Assembly (NCBI GenBank): GCA_027625915.1
Contig: JANTQA010000047.1
Location: 18,042,001 to 18,106,000, forward strand
DNA from: Anaeramoeba flamelloides
Taxonomy: Eukaryota; Metamonada; Anaeramoebidae
Direction: 5' to 3'
DNA: 64,000 nucleotides
Part shown: piece by piece, positions 11,101 to 22,111 of the stretch
Layout of the letters: every line of letters starts with the position of its first letter
Position numbering within the stretch: position 1 is the first letter of the stretch
Made by a program: the position numbers and the translations under genes
Notes under the pieces: model-generated
What the model was told of the DNA's origin: nothing
What the model saw: only the letters and a program-made list of their open reading frames with translations
Database searches by the model: none

Positions 11101-14100
11101 TATTCTGTTTGGGGATGGGGAAATAATGCATATGGTAAGAATATATTTTTTTTTATTTTTCATTTCTTTTTCTTTTTCTTTTTCTTTTTTCCTTTACCGA
11201 TATTTCTTCTTTTGTTTATTTTTCTTTTAAATTTCCAAAAAAAAAAAATTTGCAAAAAAAGAAAAAATGATCAGATTTAAAAATTGAAAATTTATTTTGA
11301 GAAGAGTAATGAATTAAATATAAAGAATATGTTCTATTTCTTCAATAAAACAGGTTTTCTTGAATGAAAAAGGGTTTCTTTGGAAAAAAAAAATATGTGT
11401 ACTCAAAGGTTTAAATTAAAGTTTTTTCCAAGTTCATCATTTTATTTTTCAAATAAAAAAGACTTTTATCTCTGAATTTAAGGGACTATCCTCTATTAAT
11501 TTTTTTTTTGACCAATAACTAAATAAGGAATCCTTATCTCGAAAAATGTTTAAAATTGAAAATAGACAGTTTTTTTCAATGTTAGAACTTTTAGTTCTTG
11601 TTTTTTAAAAAAATTTTACAATATTAGTCAAAAAAAGTGTATTTTAAACTTTTTTTAAAAAAATTTCTTTAATGAATGAGAAATTTTTGATTAATTTTGG
11701 ATTTAATTATTTTCTCAAAATTAGTATTCATTCTCATTTCGAAAAACGGAAAAATAATTTAAAACTGGTGAATATTTTTTTATTCACTTCTGTTCATCCA
11801 ACTTGACTCTATAAAGAACTCAATTTGTTTTATCAATTATTACTTTTACAAAAAATAGTTCTTATTCTTTTCTTTGATTTTTTTTGGCTCTGACAAAAAC
11901 TTTTGGAATGGTAATTTGGGAATACTTAAAAAAACTTCAAATTCAACAAAAACAAAAGAGTGTAAACTCAAAAAGTAGATTCATGAAACAAAAGAATGCA
12001 ACAAGGAAAAGAAACAAATTTTTTATTTTGAGTAATGCATATATTACATATTTTTTTCGAATCAAACTGTTTTTCATGCAAATCCAAAAAAATGCTTTTC
12101 ATGTTTATTCTTCAAATTATTTTTTGTATGTCTACCACAAACACAACAAAGTTTTGCTTTCTTGCTCATATTTATTTTTATTTTTTGTATTTTTGAGAAA
12201 AGTTGAAAAAAAGTAACTTTCAAAAAAGTGAAAAAAAGGAAAAATTTTTTATTTCTATAAAAACAATAACTAAATTTAATGAATGCCATTTAGCGAGATT
12301 TCATTAATATACAAAGAAGTTTTTCACTTTGATTTCAAATCTAAATAATTGGCAAAAAAAAATTCCGAATATCTATTAAATTTACCTAAAAAAATTTAAT
12401 AGAGACTAGTTCATTAAATAAAATCTTCTTAATCTTCCCAAAAAAAAAATTTTCATTCATTTTCTTTTTAAAAATAAACAAGAATTTTTGAAGTTAAAAA
12501 CGTATTTTCTCAAGTATGAAAAAGATGATATTTTACACCTATTAAAGCTCTTCATAAAAAAACAATTTAATTTTATTCAATAACAATTTTTTTTTTTATT
12601 TTTAGGGCACCTTTTCGAATGTTTCTATTAATCTTTTTATAATTAAATTTTTTCAAATAAATTTTAAATTATTTATTTATAATTCCAGGACAACTTGGAG
12701 AATTAAAATTTACAACTATTGGTCAACCAACTTTATTAAATTTACCACCTTTGGGTAAAAATGAACCTAAAATAATTCATTGTGGATGTTTTAATACATT
12801 TTTTATGAGCGACAGGCAATCTTTTAATAATAATATAACTTTTGGCGGTAATCAGCAAAAAATTGAAAATCAGCAAGATGAAAAAAAAAATCCAATCCAA
12901 GTTGATAATTTGGAAAATAAAAATATATTTTCTTATTCATGTGGGCAAAATGTTGATGGGGAACTTGCAGTTGGTAAAAAAGGTGAAGTATTCAATTTAA
13001 CCCCACTCCAGGGTTATGAGTCAAAAAAAATTCGATCGATCGCTTCTGGTTTCCAAAGAACAATAATTGTTGATATTGATGGGAAAATAACTGGCTATGG
13101 AAAATTTTCAGATTTACAATTCAATAAACCAGTGAAAAAAGCTGTTGCTGGGTTCCATCCATGTGCTTTGGTTACTTTTGATGATGAAGTTTATTTTTCA
13201 GAAAGAGGAAATAACCTCGTTCTTTTATCAAAGCCTCAAGGAACAACTGTTGTTGAGATTGTCCCTGGTTTATTCACTGTTTACATTTTATATTCAAATG
13301 GCGATCTTTATGAAAAAGACTCAAAAATTCATTCAAATGTCACAAGAGTATTTAGTGGCAATTATGCATCAAATTATTTCTTTATTGATAATTCTGGGCG
13401 TTTGTTTGCATCAGGAAAAAATGAAAATGGACAATTAGGTATTGGGAAAGTTTGTAAAACTGTCACAAAAACAGAATTAACTGAATTTAGAAACCAACAA
13501 ATAATTCATATTTCGTGTGGTTATCAACATAGTTGTATGATTTTATCAGATAACAATGGAGTTGGAAAAGTCTATGGTGTTGGAAACAATCAATATAGTG
13601 GACTTGGAGGATCTGGGAATTCTTCAAAATTTCAATTAATACCAACATTAGCCGATTTTAATGCAATGTTTATTGACATTGGATGCTTTCATACCATTGT
13701 TTTAATGAAAGACTATTCTGTTTGGGGATGGGGAAATAATGCTTATGGTAAGAACACATTTTTTTTTTCTTTCATATGTAAATGTACTTTTATCTATAAT
13801 TCCTTTTCTACTATAATTTTAATGTCAGCATAATATATCTTATTCAAGTTCATTTTATATCTTCATATCAATCTTTTTTTTGAAATAAATGCTATTTAAT
13901 TAAAAGTTAATAAATACTGGTATGAATAAGAATTATTTAAAGAATATAGAATATAATTAGAATCAAGAATAAATCTACTATTTTTTAATATTAACAAACA
14001 AAAAAGATATTTAAAATGGAAGGGTTCAACTTCAATCTTAAAACTCAGAAATTTTACAAATTATTTAAATAGATATTCTTATGTTATGAACAAGGACAAA

Positions 14101-17100
14101 TCAAAATACTGTAAATTATGCAAAAAATCAAAAAAAATAGATATCATTGAAGATTTGGATCATTTTCTCTCGAAATGCCCAGCCTATGAAAATAATCGTA
14201 AAATCTGGATATCTGAATTAAAAAAATTTAACATCTCTAATATATTAAAAAATAATATTATTACTATTTTTGATATTATTAGAAAAAGAGATTCATCGTA
14301 TTTATTAGCCTTAGTGGGTAATAAATTTATTTTTGAGTCTTTAACAAAATTCCTAAATCATAATTTAGGAATTCGGGCAAATAAGAGGAATTAAAAACTC
14401 CTCCGTTAAATAATAAAAAAAAAAAAATCTACTATTTTTTATTGAATTAATTACAATGTAATTTTAAAAATAAATAAATAAATAGAAACTACACAAATGT
14501 AAGCATGATATCTCTATTTTTAGAGTTTTATAAAAATCATTTTTATAGTGATGTTTTATTTACACCCTAGTTAATATAATTATTAAATGGTAAAATAAAT
14601 TAATTGTTTTTCTATCGTATATATATACAAAATAATGATTGTTAAAAATGAAAAACAATCTTTTGTAAACATCTCATAAAGATAAGATTCTCTAATAACG
14701 ATCATTAAATTATTCGAGACAATGAAAAGTTGTGTTACAATTTTTTTGTGTTTCACTTTTTATCAGAACAGTTAAAAGACATTTAATCACACACTACGAA
14801 ACACCCATCAAAATTTTTCTTTATAGGATTGATTCTGAAGACAATATCCAAGAAAAGATTGCAACAATTTTCTTACTTGTATTTGAATTATTAATGGGAA
14901 ACAATATTCACTCCCTTTTTCAATATTGTTCTTTCAAATAGAGTTCCCAAAGATTTAAGTAGTTGGAGTTTTGGTTCTGCTTTAAAACGGAAATTGAAAT
15001 AGAAAAGGTAGGGTAGACATTTGCCAATACGAAGACTGTTAGGAAGTTCATACTTTATTATTTTTTTTTCATAACTAAACTTTTTTTCAACCAAAAGACC
15101 CAAAAAAAATTTCCAAAAACCAATTATTTTTTGAATCGAACCTTGAAGAACAAATAAGAAATAAGTAGAATAATCCACATTGGTGAATAGTTGATATCCG
15201 TAAGAAATAAAACTAATTAATCCATATATTTCCTTAAAAATTGAAAAACTAAAATTTCTTATCCTCACAATTAAAAAAAAAAGAAACAAAGTTCCTTTTT
15301 GAACCTCCAATTGAAGATCAAATAAAATTTCAATAAAAATCAATATGATTTCTCAACAATCATTTTTCACTATTTCAATAACCTTCAAATAACACTTTTT
15401 TATCAAGTTAATATAGATCTTGCAATAAAAAAAAAATTTTGCAACTGAATTTAGGTTTCAAATATAAAAGAAAAATTTTAAAATCAAAAAATGTGATTTC
15501 AATTTTGAAATTTTTCCTAAATAAATTTTTTCTTCTAATATCTATCCATCAAAACTTTTCAACACATGCATTTAAATTCATCCATTACAACTGGGCCTTT
15601 TGACTGGAAAATATTTTATTCAAAAATAAAAAAAATATGAAAATTATTTTTTTTAAAACTCTTCAATCATTTTAGACTTACAATCCCTGAAATTTGACCA
15701 ATTAATCATTTTTTTGATTTAGAATCTGTTTTGTTTTTTTGTTTGGTTAGAAATAATCATTTTATCAACTTGGAATTATTTATAATTTAAATACAGAACT
15801 GTCATTATTGTTTTGATTTGGAAAAAATCACCTCGTTATGATCTAAGTTTGAACTGGAAGAAAATTTTTGTTCTTTAATAAAATGATTCAGTTTTTGTTC
15901 TCTGAAAAGTATTTTATTACTAAATCAAGAATCATTTTAGATGCTCTTTGTTTTTATCAAAGATCTATTAATTGTTTTAATTATTTCTTGAAAATTAATA
16001 TTTTTTATCTTTTACTTTTTTGGTTTTTATATATTTTATCATTATTCTTCTATATATTTATCGATCAATATATATCTATCTCTCTATTAATATAAAATTT
16101 TCTAAATATTTATTATACTATAGGACAACTTAATACAAGAGTTAGCACATTATTTGCATACCCCACTAAATTAAATTTAACCCCTTTATCACCCCAACAA
16201 AGAACCAAAATTCATTGTGGCAGTTTTAATACCTTTGTTTATTCACCAATTGATGTGATTGAAGAAATGAATAAAAAACCTATAGACGATAAGCCAATTG
16301 AAGTTGAAGAATTGCAAATCAACAATGAAATTTTTGTTTATTCATGTGGGCAAAATGTGAATGGAGAACTTGCAATCGAAAAAAAAAATCAAAAATTAAA
16401 TCCAAATTTAATTCAATTACCCGCTTTTAGGAACAAAAAAATTCAATCGATCGCTTCTGGTTTTGAAAGATCAATAATTGTTGATATTGATGGGAAAATA
16501 ACTGGCTATGGAAATTTTTCAGATTTACAGTTCGATAAACCAGTGAAAAAAGCTGTTGCTGGGTTTTATCCTTGTGCTTTGGTTACTTTTGATGATCAAG
16601 TTTATTTTTCAGTTAAAGGAGAAAATCCTGTTCTTTTATCAAAGCCTCAAGGAACAACTGTTGTTGAGATTGTCCCTGGTTTATTCACTGTCTACATTTT
16701 ATATTCAAATGGAGATCTTTATGAAAAAGGCTCAAAAATTCATTCAAATGTCACAAGAGTATTTAGTGGCAATTATGCATCAAATTATTTCTTTATTGAT
16801 AATTCTGGAAGTTTATTTGCATCAGGAAAAAATGATAATGGACAATTAGGTATTGGGAAAGTTTGTAAAACTGTCACAAAAACAGAATTAACTGAATTTA
16901 GAAACCAACAAATAATTCATATTTCATGTGGTTATCAACATAGTTGTATGATTTTATCAGATAACAATGGAGTTGGAAAAGTCTATGGTGTTGGAAACAA
17001 TCAATATAGTGGACTTGGAGGATCTGGAAATACTTCAAAATTTCAATTAATTTCAACACTGGCCGATTTTAATGCAATGTTTATTGACATTGGATGCTTT

Positions 17101-18627
17101 CATACCATTGTTTTAATGAAAGACTATTCTGTTTGGGGATGGGGAAATAATGCATATGGTAAGAATATATTTTTTTTATTTTTCATTTCTTTTTCTTTTT
17201 CTTTTTTTTTTTCCTTTATTTTTTCTTTTGTTTATTTTTCTTTTTAATTTCCAAAAAAAAAAAATTCGATGACTGAATCTTCAAAACAAAAAAAAAACTT
17301 ATCTTGGTTAAATCCCACAAAAAAAAATTAAAAACTTTTCTTTTATGAATAAAAAATTTTTTCTTTTATTTGATAATGTTTGATGGAGTTGAAATTTGAA
17401 ATGATATTTTGTTGATTTTTCAATTTATATACCAACAATTAACCTCAAAAACAAACAACAACGAATTAGTTTTAATTCTGATCTCTTGCTGAATACTATT
17501 ATTATTGTTATGATTATAATTGTAAATACAGATACTCAGCACTAGTTAAAAACTATTTATCACTGTATTTTTTTTTACTTGCCAAATCGTGAAATGAAAA
17601 AAGATTTCTTTAATAAAATGAAAAAAAAATGAAAATATTCCTATATCATAACAATTTATCACTTAAAAAACTTTATCTCGTGAATAAAACCTAATTGTTT
17701 TTTTTTTTTTTAATTTTTATTAAAAAGTACTTTTAATCAAATTGTCTTTAATTTTCATTTTAATTCTTTTAAATTTTTTAAAAATACAATTAATATCTTT
17801 TTTATATTATTAAAGGACAACTTGGAATTGGATCATCAACAACTTATGAACAACCAATACAATTATTTCAAACCCCACTTGAGTCCAATCAGCCAAGAAA
17901 AATCCATTGTGGGTGCTTTAATACTTTTATTTATTCTCCAAACGATGAAATTTTTAAAAGTGCTCAAAATGAAACAGTGATGCAACTTGAACCATTTCAA
18001 GAAGATTTCCTTTCCTTATTTGAAAAACAAGAAAACTGTGATACTCAGGCAATCTTGATTGATTCAACTACAATCAAATTTCATTCAATATTAGTAATAG
18101 CAAGAACTGGTAAAGAAGGACAGAATTTTGCAAAAGTATTATCTCAATATAATAATACTCAGGCAAACATTATTTTAGTTTGGATTTATACAGGGTTTTC
18201 TCAAGAAAAAGATCAAAATGTAATTAATTTAATCAATGATTTTTGTGAAAAATTAAATCTAAATTATGCGGAAAAAGAGGGTTACAGTGGTTTATTAAAT
18301 GACATACAAAATTTATACTATAATGAAGCATCTAAAGACATGATTTGGTGTGTTGAAAATAAAGAAATACCAGTTCATAAAATAATTTTACAGGCAAGAT
18401 CCAAATTATTTCAAAAAATAATATTAAAAGATCCCAACGAAAATTATTTAACGTATAATTCCCAAAAATCTTATCAGTCGATGTTCACTTTAATTCAATA
18501 TTTTTATACAGATGTATTAGATCCAAAAACTTCAAAGAGCGTTTTATCGGAACTTGAAAATATTAATTATTTTTTATTAAATCCTAAAAGCACCTTACAA
18601 AATCAAATTTCAAACTTAAAAAAATAA
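4281..18627 (+). CDS. Giant RCC1-repeat protein with C-terminal tandem BTB domains (five exons)
   Basis: Exons: 4281-5106, 10094-11134, 12689-13747, 16124-17158, 17816-18627; total 4773 nt, 1590 aa. Each donor is G|GTAAGAA after a codon for Tyr, each acceptor is followed by GGCAA or GACAA, and every intron is phase 1, rebuilding a Gly-Gln-Leu motif (YG^QLGIG) typical of an RCC1 blade. Residues 1-1375 make four RCC1-like units of about 345 aa each (motifs such as SCGQNVDGEL, ASGKNENGQLGIG, WGWGNN). Residues about 1383-1470 resemble a degenerate BTB and about 1495-1590 a clearer BTB (DMIWCVENKEIPVHKIIL). RCC1-BTB proteins are usually adaptors, for instance for Cul3 ligases; that role is inferred. 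No stop separates the units, so they are one reading frame rather than four genes. The ATG at 4281 sits directly on the first blade and follows an in-frame stop. Confidence 0.85.
5107..5425 (+). repeat. Intron-start repeat shared by RCC1 introns 1, 2 and 4
   Basis: The first 300 or so bases of intron 1 closely match 17159-17470 in intron 4 (GATGACTGAATCTTCAAAAC, then ATTTGATAATGTTTGATGGA). Intron 2 (11135-11240) shares only the initial pyrimidine-rich part. The duplicated unit therefore includes exon plus flanking intron. Confidence 0.8.
6150..6560. repeat. Palindromic module array (RCC1 intron 1)
   Basis: About five hairpin modules in a row. The two types are one with arms AGGTTTTTTTTAATTT / AAATTAAAAAAAACCT and one with arms CTTTTCCAGAATTCAAAAG / AATTTTGGAAAAG. 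They are separated by GTAGAGTGCCGTAGAGTGCC, AACGGCG or AAAGTGTCCGTAGAGTGCC. This is the one array with no recognisable LINE 3' tail beside it. Confidence 0.8.
6945..7315. repeat. Inverted repeat in RCC1 intron 1
   Basis: 6945-7055 and 7200-7315 are reverse complements with mismatches (TTTTTTGTAAAAATTGTG against CACAATTTTTACAAAAAA; GTGATACT against AGTATCAC). No coding capacity; probably a foldback element. Confidence 0.65.
7353..7500. repeat. Compact palindrome in RCC1 intron 1
   Basis: Arms of about 65 bases around a short centre at about 7425: TTCATCTTTCTCTTTTGTGT pairs with ACAAAAGAGAAATATGAA, and GGTATACTCTTTAGAAA pairs with TTTCGAAAGAGTATACC. Confidence 0.75.
7517..7921. mobile_element. 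Foldback element, about 405 bp, in RCC1 intron 1
   Basis: The end AACACGATTGTTAATCGGAA at 7518 is exactly complementary to TTCCGATTAACAATCGTGTT ending near 7920, and complementarity continues inward (AAACCTAAAAAAAACTGAAA against TTTCAGTTTTTTTTAGGTTT). No ORF. It is a recent MITE-like foldback judging by arm identity. Confidence 0.75.
8340..9272. mobile_element. Foldback element, about 930 bp, in RCC1 intron 1
   Basis: Left end TTGATTGGTTAAATTTAAAC and right end GTTTAAATTTAACCAATCAA are exact complements. Arms of about 140 bases follow, including AATTGTTTTTGAGAGTTTGA against TCAAACTCTCAAAAACAATT. The centre (8640-8830) is relatively G-rich on the + strand (GGGTAGGGTAGGGTACG). No credible protein is encoded. 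Confidence 0.75.
10094..11134 (+). CDS. RCC1-BTB gene exon 2
   Basis: Begins after ATATAG with GGCAATTGG, completing Gly-Gln-Leu-Gly-Ile-Gly, and ends at TATG|GTAAGAATAT. It holds the last blade of unit 1, a Thr/Pro/Ser/Lys-rich linker of about 40 residues, and unit 2. Its length of 1041 nt is a multiple of three, and both ends are phase 1, so it can be skipped or duplicated in frame. Confidence 0.85.
11271..11390 (+). repeat. Dispersed repeat fragment in RCC1 intron 2
   Basis: This segment (AAATTTATTTTGAGAAGAGT, then TATGTTCTATTTCTTCAATA) matches 55797-55905 in the phosphoesterase intron. A weaker related piece is at about 15580-15620. The family is not identified. Confidence 0.6.
12689..13747 (+). 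CDS. RCC1-BTB gene exon 3
   Basis: Follows a TTCCAG acceptor, starts GACAACTTGG, and ends at TATG|GTAAGAACAC; 1059 nt, phase 1-1. It holds the last blade of unit 2, an Asn/Gln-rich linker and unit 3, whose start (YSCGQNVDGELAVGKKGEV) is the same as exon 1. Confidence 0.85.
13988..14424 (+). mobile_element. 5'-truncated LINE copy with exact 17-bp target duplication
   Basis: The copy lies in RCC1 intron 3 between two exact copies of AAATCTACTATTTTTTA (13971-13987 and 14425-14441). It carries the end of a reverse-transcriptase ORF, open to TAA at 14392-14394, with a Cys2-His-Cys motif (CKLC then DHFLSKC) typical of LINE C-termini. A terminal hairpin (AAGAGGAATT / AACTCCTCC) and an AATAAT-plus-A tail follow. 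This copy has no palindromic modules: GAATTCGG joins directly to GCAAATAAGAGG. Confidence 0.88.
15780..15860 (+). repeat. Dispersed repeat fragment shared with ACAP intron
   Basis: The stretch around AACTGTCATTATTGTTTTGA and TTTGAACTGGAAGAA resembles 37256-37345 (AACTGTCTTTATTGTTTTGA, TTTGGCCTGGAAGAA). It is probably an old mobile-element relic; the family is not identified. Confidence 0.5.
16124..17158 (+). CDS. RCC1-BTB gene exon 4
   Basis: Follows a CTATAG acceptor, starts GACAACTTAA, and ends at TATG|GTAAGAATAT; 1035 nt, phase 1-1. It holds the last blade of unit 3, a short acidic linker and unit 4. Confidence 0.85.
17816..18627 (+). CDS. RCC1-BTB gene exon 5 (last blade and two BTB-like domains)
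   Basis: Follows a TTAAAG acceptor, starts GACAACTTGGAATTGG (Gly-Gln-Leu-Gly-Ile-Gly) and runs to TAA at 18625-18627. The first 50 codons finish RCC1 unit 4 (KIHCGCFNTFIYS). The rest is single copy: a weak BTB (DTQAILIDSTTIKFHSIL) and a better one (PVHKIILQARSKLFQKIIL). Unlike exons 1-4 it is not repeated elsewhere in the window. Confidence 0.85.
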
Positions 18628-21291
18628 TTTTCAAGAATAACATCTGTTTTAAATCAAGTTTTTGAATTTTTCATTTTTTGAAAAAATATTTGTTTTTTTT
18701 TTTTAATATACTTTCTTCATTCAATCAAATTCTGATACAAAAGGTAAAAATAAAATTAATTAAGGTACTGATATTTTTGAAATTAAAATGAAAAATTGTG
18801 AATATCTTAAATAAATTTTTTTTTGATTCTAGCAATTTGGCATCTTTCATTATCCAAAACTATGTCATTTATGTTTTCATAATTTTGTGATAGTAATCAC
18901 ATTTTGTTATTTTTCTTTTTTTCTAAATGTCTTGTAAAGCCATTGTTTTTTTTAAGACTGGTGTATATCTATTTATTGATAGTTAACTTTTAACTTTGTA
19001 AAAAAAATTTTTTTAAATTTTATAAATAAAATTTTGGAAAAAATCTTCCTATTTTATTATTATTGATGGAAGAAGTGTAAATTACACTCTAAATGTCCTT
19101 TTAATTAAATTTCCTTCAAGGTAATTTAAGCATAAAATCATAGATTTCGCGATTGTTCAAGGAAAAGACATACCCAAACTTTTTTATGTTTAAAAAGCCA
19201 AAGCAAAAAATTGAAAAGAAAAAAGGAAAAATTAAAAAAATTGAAAAAAAAAGAAGGGTTTAGAAGAATCAATTGGTAAAAAATCAAAAAAAAAAAACCA
19301 ATGCTATCATTTAATTAAGTACTCCCAAAATAACAGCCACGATACTTTTGGTTGATTTAATAATTTTGATAATTGATTATGAATATTCACTTTGGGGATC
19401 TTTGTTTAATTGTTGTAATTTCTTTTTTGTTATGGATCTGATTTGCTTTAAACCTTTGGTCATTTTTAGGCTTTGGCTTTTATGTTTTTATTTTCAAGTT
19501 ACTCATACTTTCGTGTTATCGTGTCACAGTATTAGCAAGTTACCACTTGATCTTTTTCCTCTGTAACTCTTCTTCTCAATAGAAAAGAAGACTCAGCCAA
19601 TGAAAAAATGGAAAAAAATTAAGTATTCCTATTCAAAATCTAATAACATCCTTTCTCAAATTATGAACTTTTACAAATGAATTTGATAATTTCCGAACGA
19701 TTTCTTTTTCTGTTTGGATTTTGATAAAACATCATATTGTACTGTTTTAAACTCATATTTACAACAAATTGTATATAATAATAGTTCATTTATCCCTTCG
19801 AACCCCAAATAACAAAATTACCTTTGAAATAAATTTTTTAATTTAAATTTTTATGAAAAGATTCTAAAATATAGAATTTATATACAATTATCTTAGAAAG
19901 AAAATTTTAAAATTAAAAAATGTTTAGTTAGTTACAATAAAAAAATAAACTGAAAAAAAATTTAAAAACTTTGAAAAATTTTTATGATTTTTAGGATTTT
20001 ATTATTTTTCCAAATTTTCTCGAACCAATTTTTTTTTTTTTTGAAAAGTTTGTCTAGACATCAAAAACCTCTTATTTTTAATGAATAAAACACATCACAC
20101 TTTACTGGAAATTTTTTTGGGTGCATTTGCACCCCATAACATTGCCTAAAATATTTCAATAAATAATTTATTCAGTAGATAAGATATTTTGATATCACAT
20201 AGAAAATTCGTTTTTATCTATTGATTAACATTCAATAACAATATCTATTTTTTTGATTATCAATATTATAAAAAAAACATATAAATTAAATTTGAAAAAA
20301 ATATAATAATTTTTTTCAGAGTTAACTGTGTCAGTTTTTTCAAGAAAAATATTTTTCCAATTTAAACAATTTTGTCAACATTCTGAGTCAGATTAATAAG
20401 TGATTTTTTTTTTAATTTTTACTATTTTTTAATTTTTAACTTTTTAAAATCTAGATATAAAAGAAACAATATTATTGAATTAGAGAACATAGATCAAAAA
20501 TTATTTAAAAGACCTTTATTAATCTAGATTGAAAAATTACATATGCAACAAATACATTATTCAAATTTTTACTAATAACATTATTCATAAAAATAATTTC
20601 TAGGTTTCAAAGATTATTTTATTATCTTTGAATAATCTTTTAAGGTTTTTTTTTTTTTTTTTTTTACTTTAAGAGTTGATTACTTTCTCTATTCAAAAGT
20701 TTTTTATTGAATTAATTTAAAGGTATTAAATTAAATTATTTTTTAATTTTTAATCTGTTTATCAATTATTTTCTTTTGCTTAAATAAAAATTTTAGATAA
20801 TTATTCATATTAAAATTTTAATTTTTGCCCAAATAAATAAATTTCATTTTTCTCTTGATTTGATCTTGATTAATAATTTATCGCCAAAAAAATGCAAATT
20901 TCTCAGTAATATATTTCTTTATTTATTTTTTTTATCATAAAATTAGCAAAAATTTTTTATTTGATTTTATTATTAATAAATCAATGCATTGGGTTTTGAA
21001 TTACTATTATTGTCATAAAATTTCTTAATTAAAAAATTAAAAAAAAAATAAAAAACTTTAATAAAAATTGCAAAAATGAATAATTATTTTTTTTTTTCCA
21101 ATAACAAAAAAAAATACAATAGTATAACTACTTTATCTTTGAAATATTTTCACTTTTTATTATAATAAAAATTTGGATTAAAGATAAATAAGAAAATAAA
21201 TTTATTAGTACATAAATATCATTTTAAATCTTTTATTTTAAAAAACTTGATGAAATTTAGGTCAATACTAGTTATAAGGGTTATATATATA

Positions 21292-21898
21292 GACTATTTT
21301 TCAAAAATTTTGAGTCACTTTATAATGTTTATGGGAGTTGTTTTGAGGGTTTATTCCAGTATTCTTTACTCAAAAATATTTTCAAATTTTCTGATCATAA
21401 TCATTTTTTCTAATTTTACAAATTTTAGTTTTATTTTTGTTTTTCTTTTTTTTTATTTTTCTTTTTCTTTTTCTTTTTCTTTTTCATTTTCTTTCTAATT
21501 TTGAAAAATTTTACTATTTCTTTTTTTTTTTTGCAAATAATCATGTTGAAAAAAAAAAGATTTTCGAAATTACCAATAATCACTAAGAAAATTATGACTA
21601 TGTAATATCTTTAAAAATGAATTTAATTATTCATAAAAAATCTTCTTGTTCAACTTTTGTTCAGTAAAAGTTCAGTAATAAAAAATCCATAATGCTGATT
21701 TCAAAAATTGTGACTTTCTTTTTTTAAGTTTTTGATTTTAAGTTTTTTTAATATTTAATATATTCGGCCTTTATAGATTTAGAATGACTTAAAAGTGAAT
21801 TACAAATCTGATTTTGTTATTTGTTATTGAATACTAAAGGATAATTTTTTTTTTTCAATTTATTATTGCAGGTGAGCCACAATATTTGAAAAGGAGTT
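21292..21898. mobile_element. TA-flanked TIR element (family TcB, copy 1)
   Basis: Left terminus GACTATTTTTCAAAAATTTT followed by GAGTCAC is complementary to the right terminus GTGAGCCACAATATTTGAAA then AGGAGTT; both sides are bordered by TA. It aligns along its length with 32244-32895. No ORF of interest; a non-autonomous Tc1/mariner-like element by structure. Confidence 0.75.
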
Positions 21899-21923
21899 TA
21901 TATATATATATATATAGATATAT

Positions 21924-21962
<39 letters not shown>

Positions 21963-21972
21963 TAGATATATA
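21899..21972. repeat. TA and GATA microsatellite
   Basis: A run of TA repeats followed by about nine GATA units and more TA. Simple-sequence tract. Confidence 0.9.
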
Positions 21973-22111
21973 GGCCCGTATATTTGAAAGAAATCTCTAT
22001 AAATTAATCTTCGATTTCTAAAAAATAGAGATAAACAATGTATTTTATTTCACGAATAATAACAAATTTTATATGAATAAATATAAAAAATATAAGTTTA
22101 TAGGAAAGTAT

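Larger units (their letters stand above)
18628..22111. other. Intergenic region between RCC1-BTB gene and unknown ORF
   Basis: 3.5 kb of low-complexity AT-rich DNA with no supportable gene. The right part holds a TIR element (21292-21898) and a TA/GATA microsatellite (about 21899-21972). I saw nothing else definable in 18.6-21.2 kb. Confidence 0.6.

Noticed and set aside
14732-15343. ORFs in RCC1 intron 3 (14732-14941 + and 14891-15343 -)
   Set aside because: No recognisable domain, composition of T-rich intron DNA, and they overlap each other on opposite strands.
4281-18627. Four separate tandem RCC1 genes
   Set aside because: No stop codon, promoter gap or new start separates the units; each internal exon joins the end of one propeller to the start of the next in one frame.
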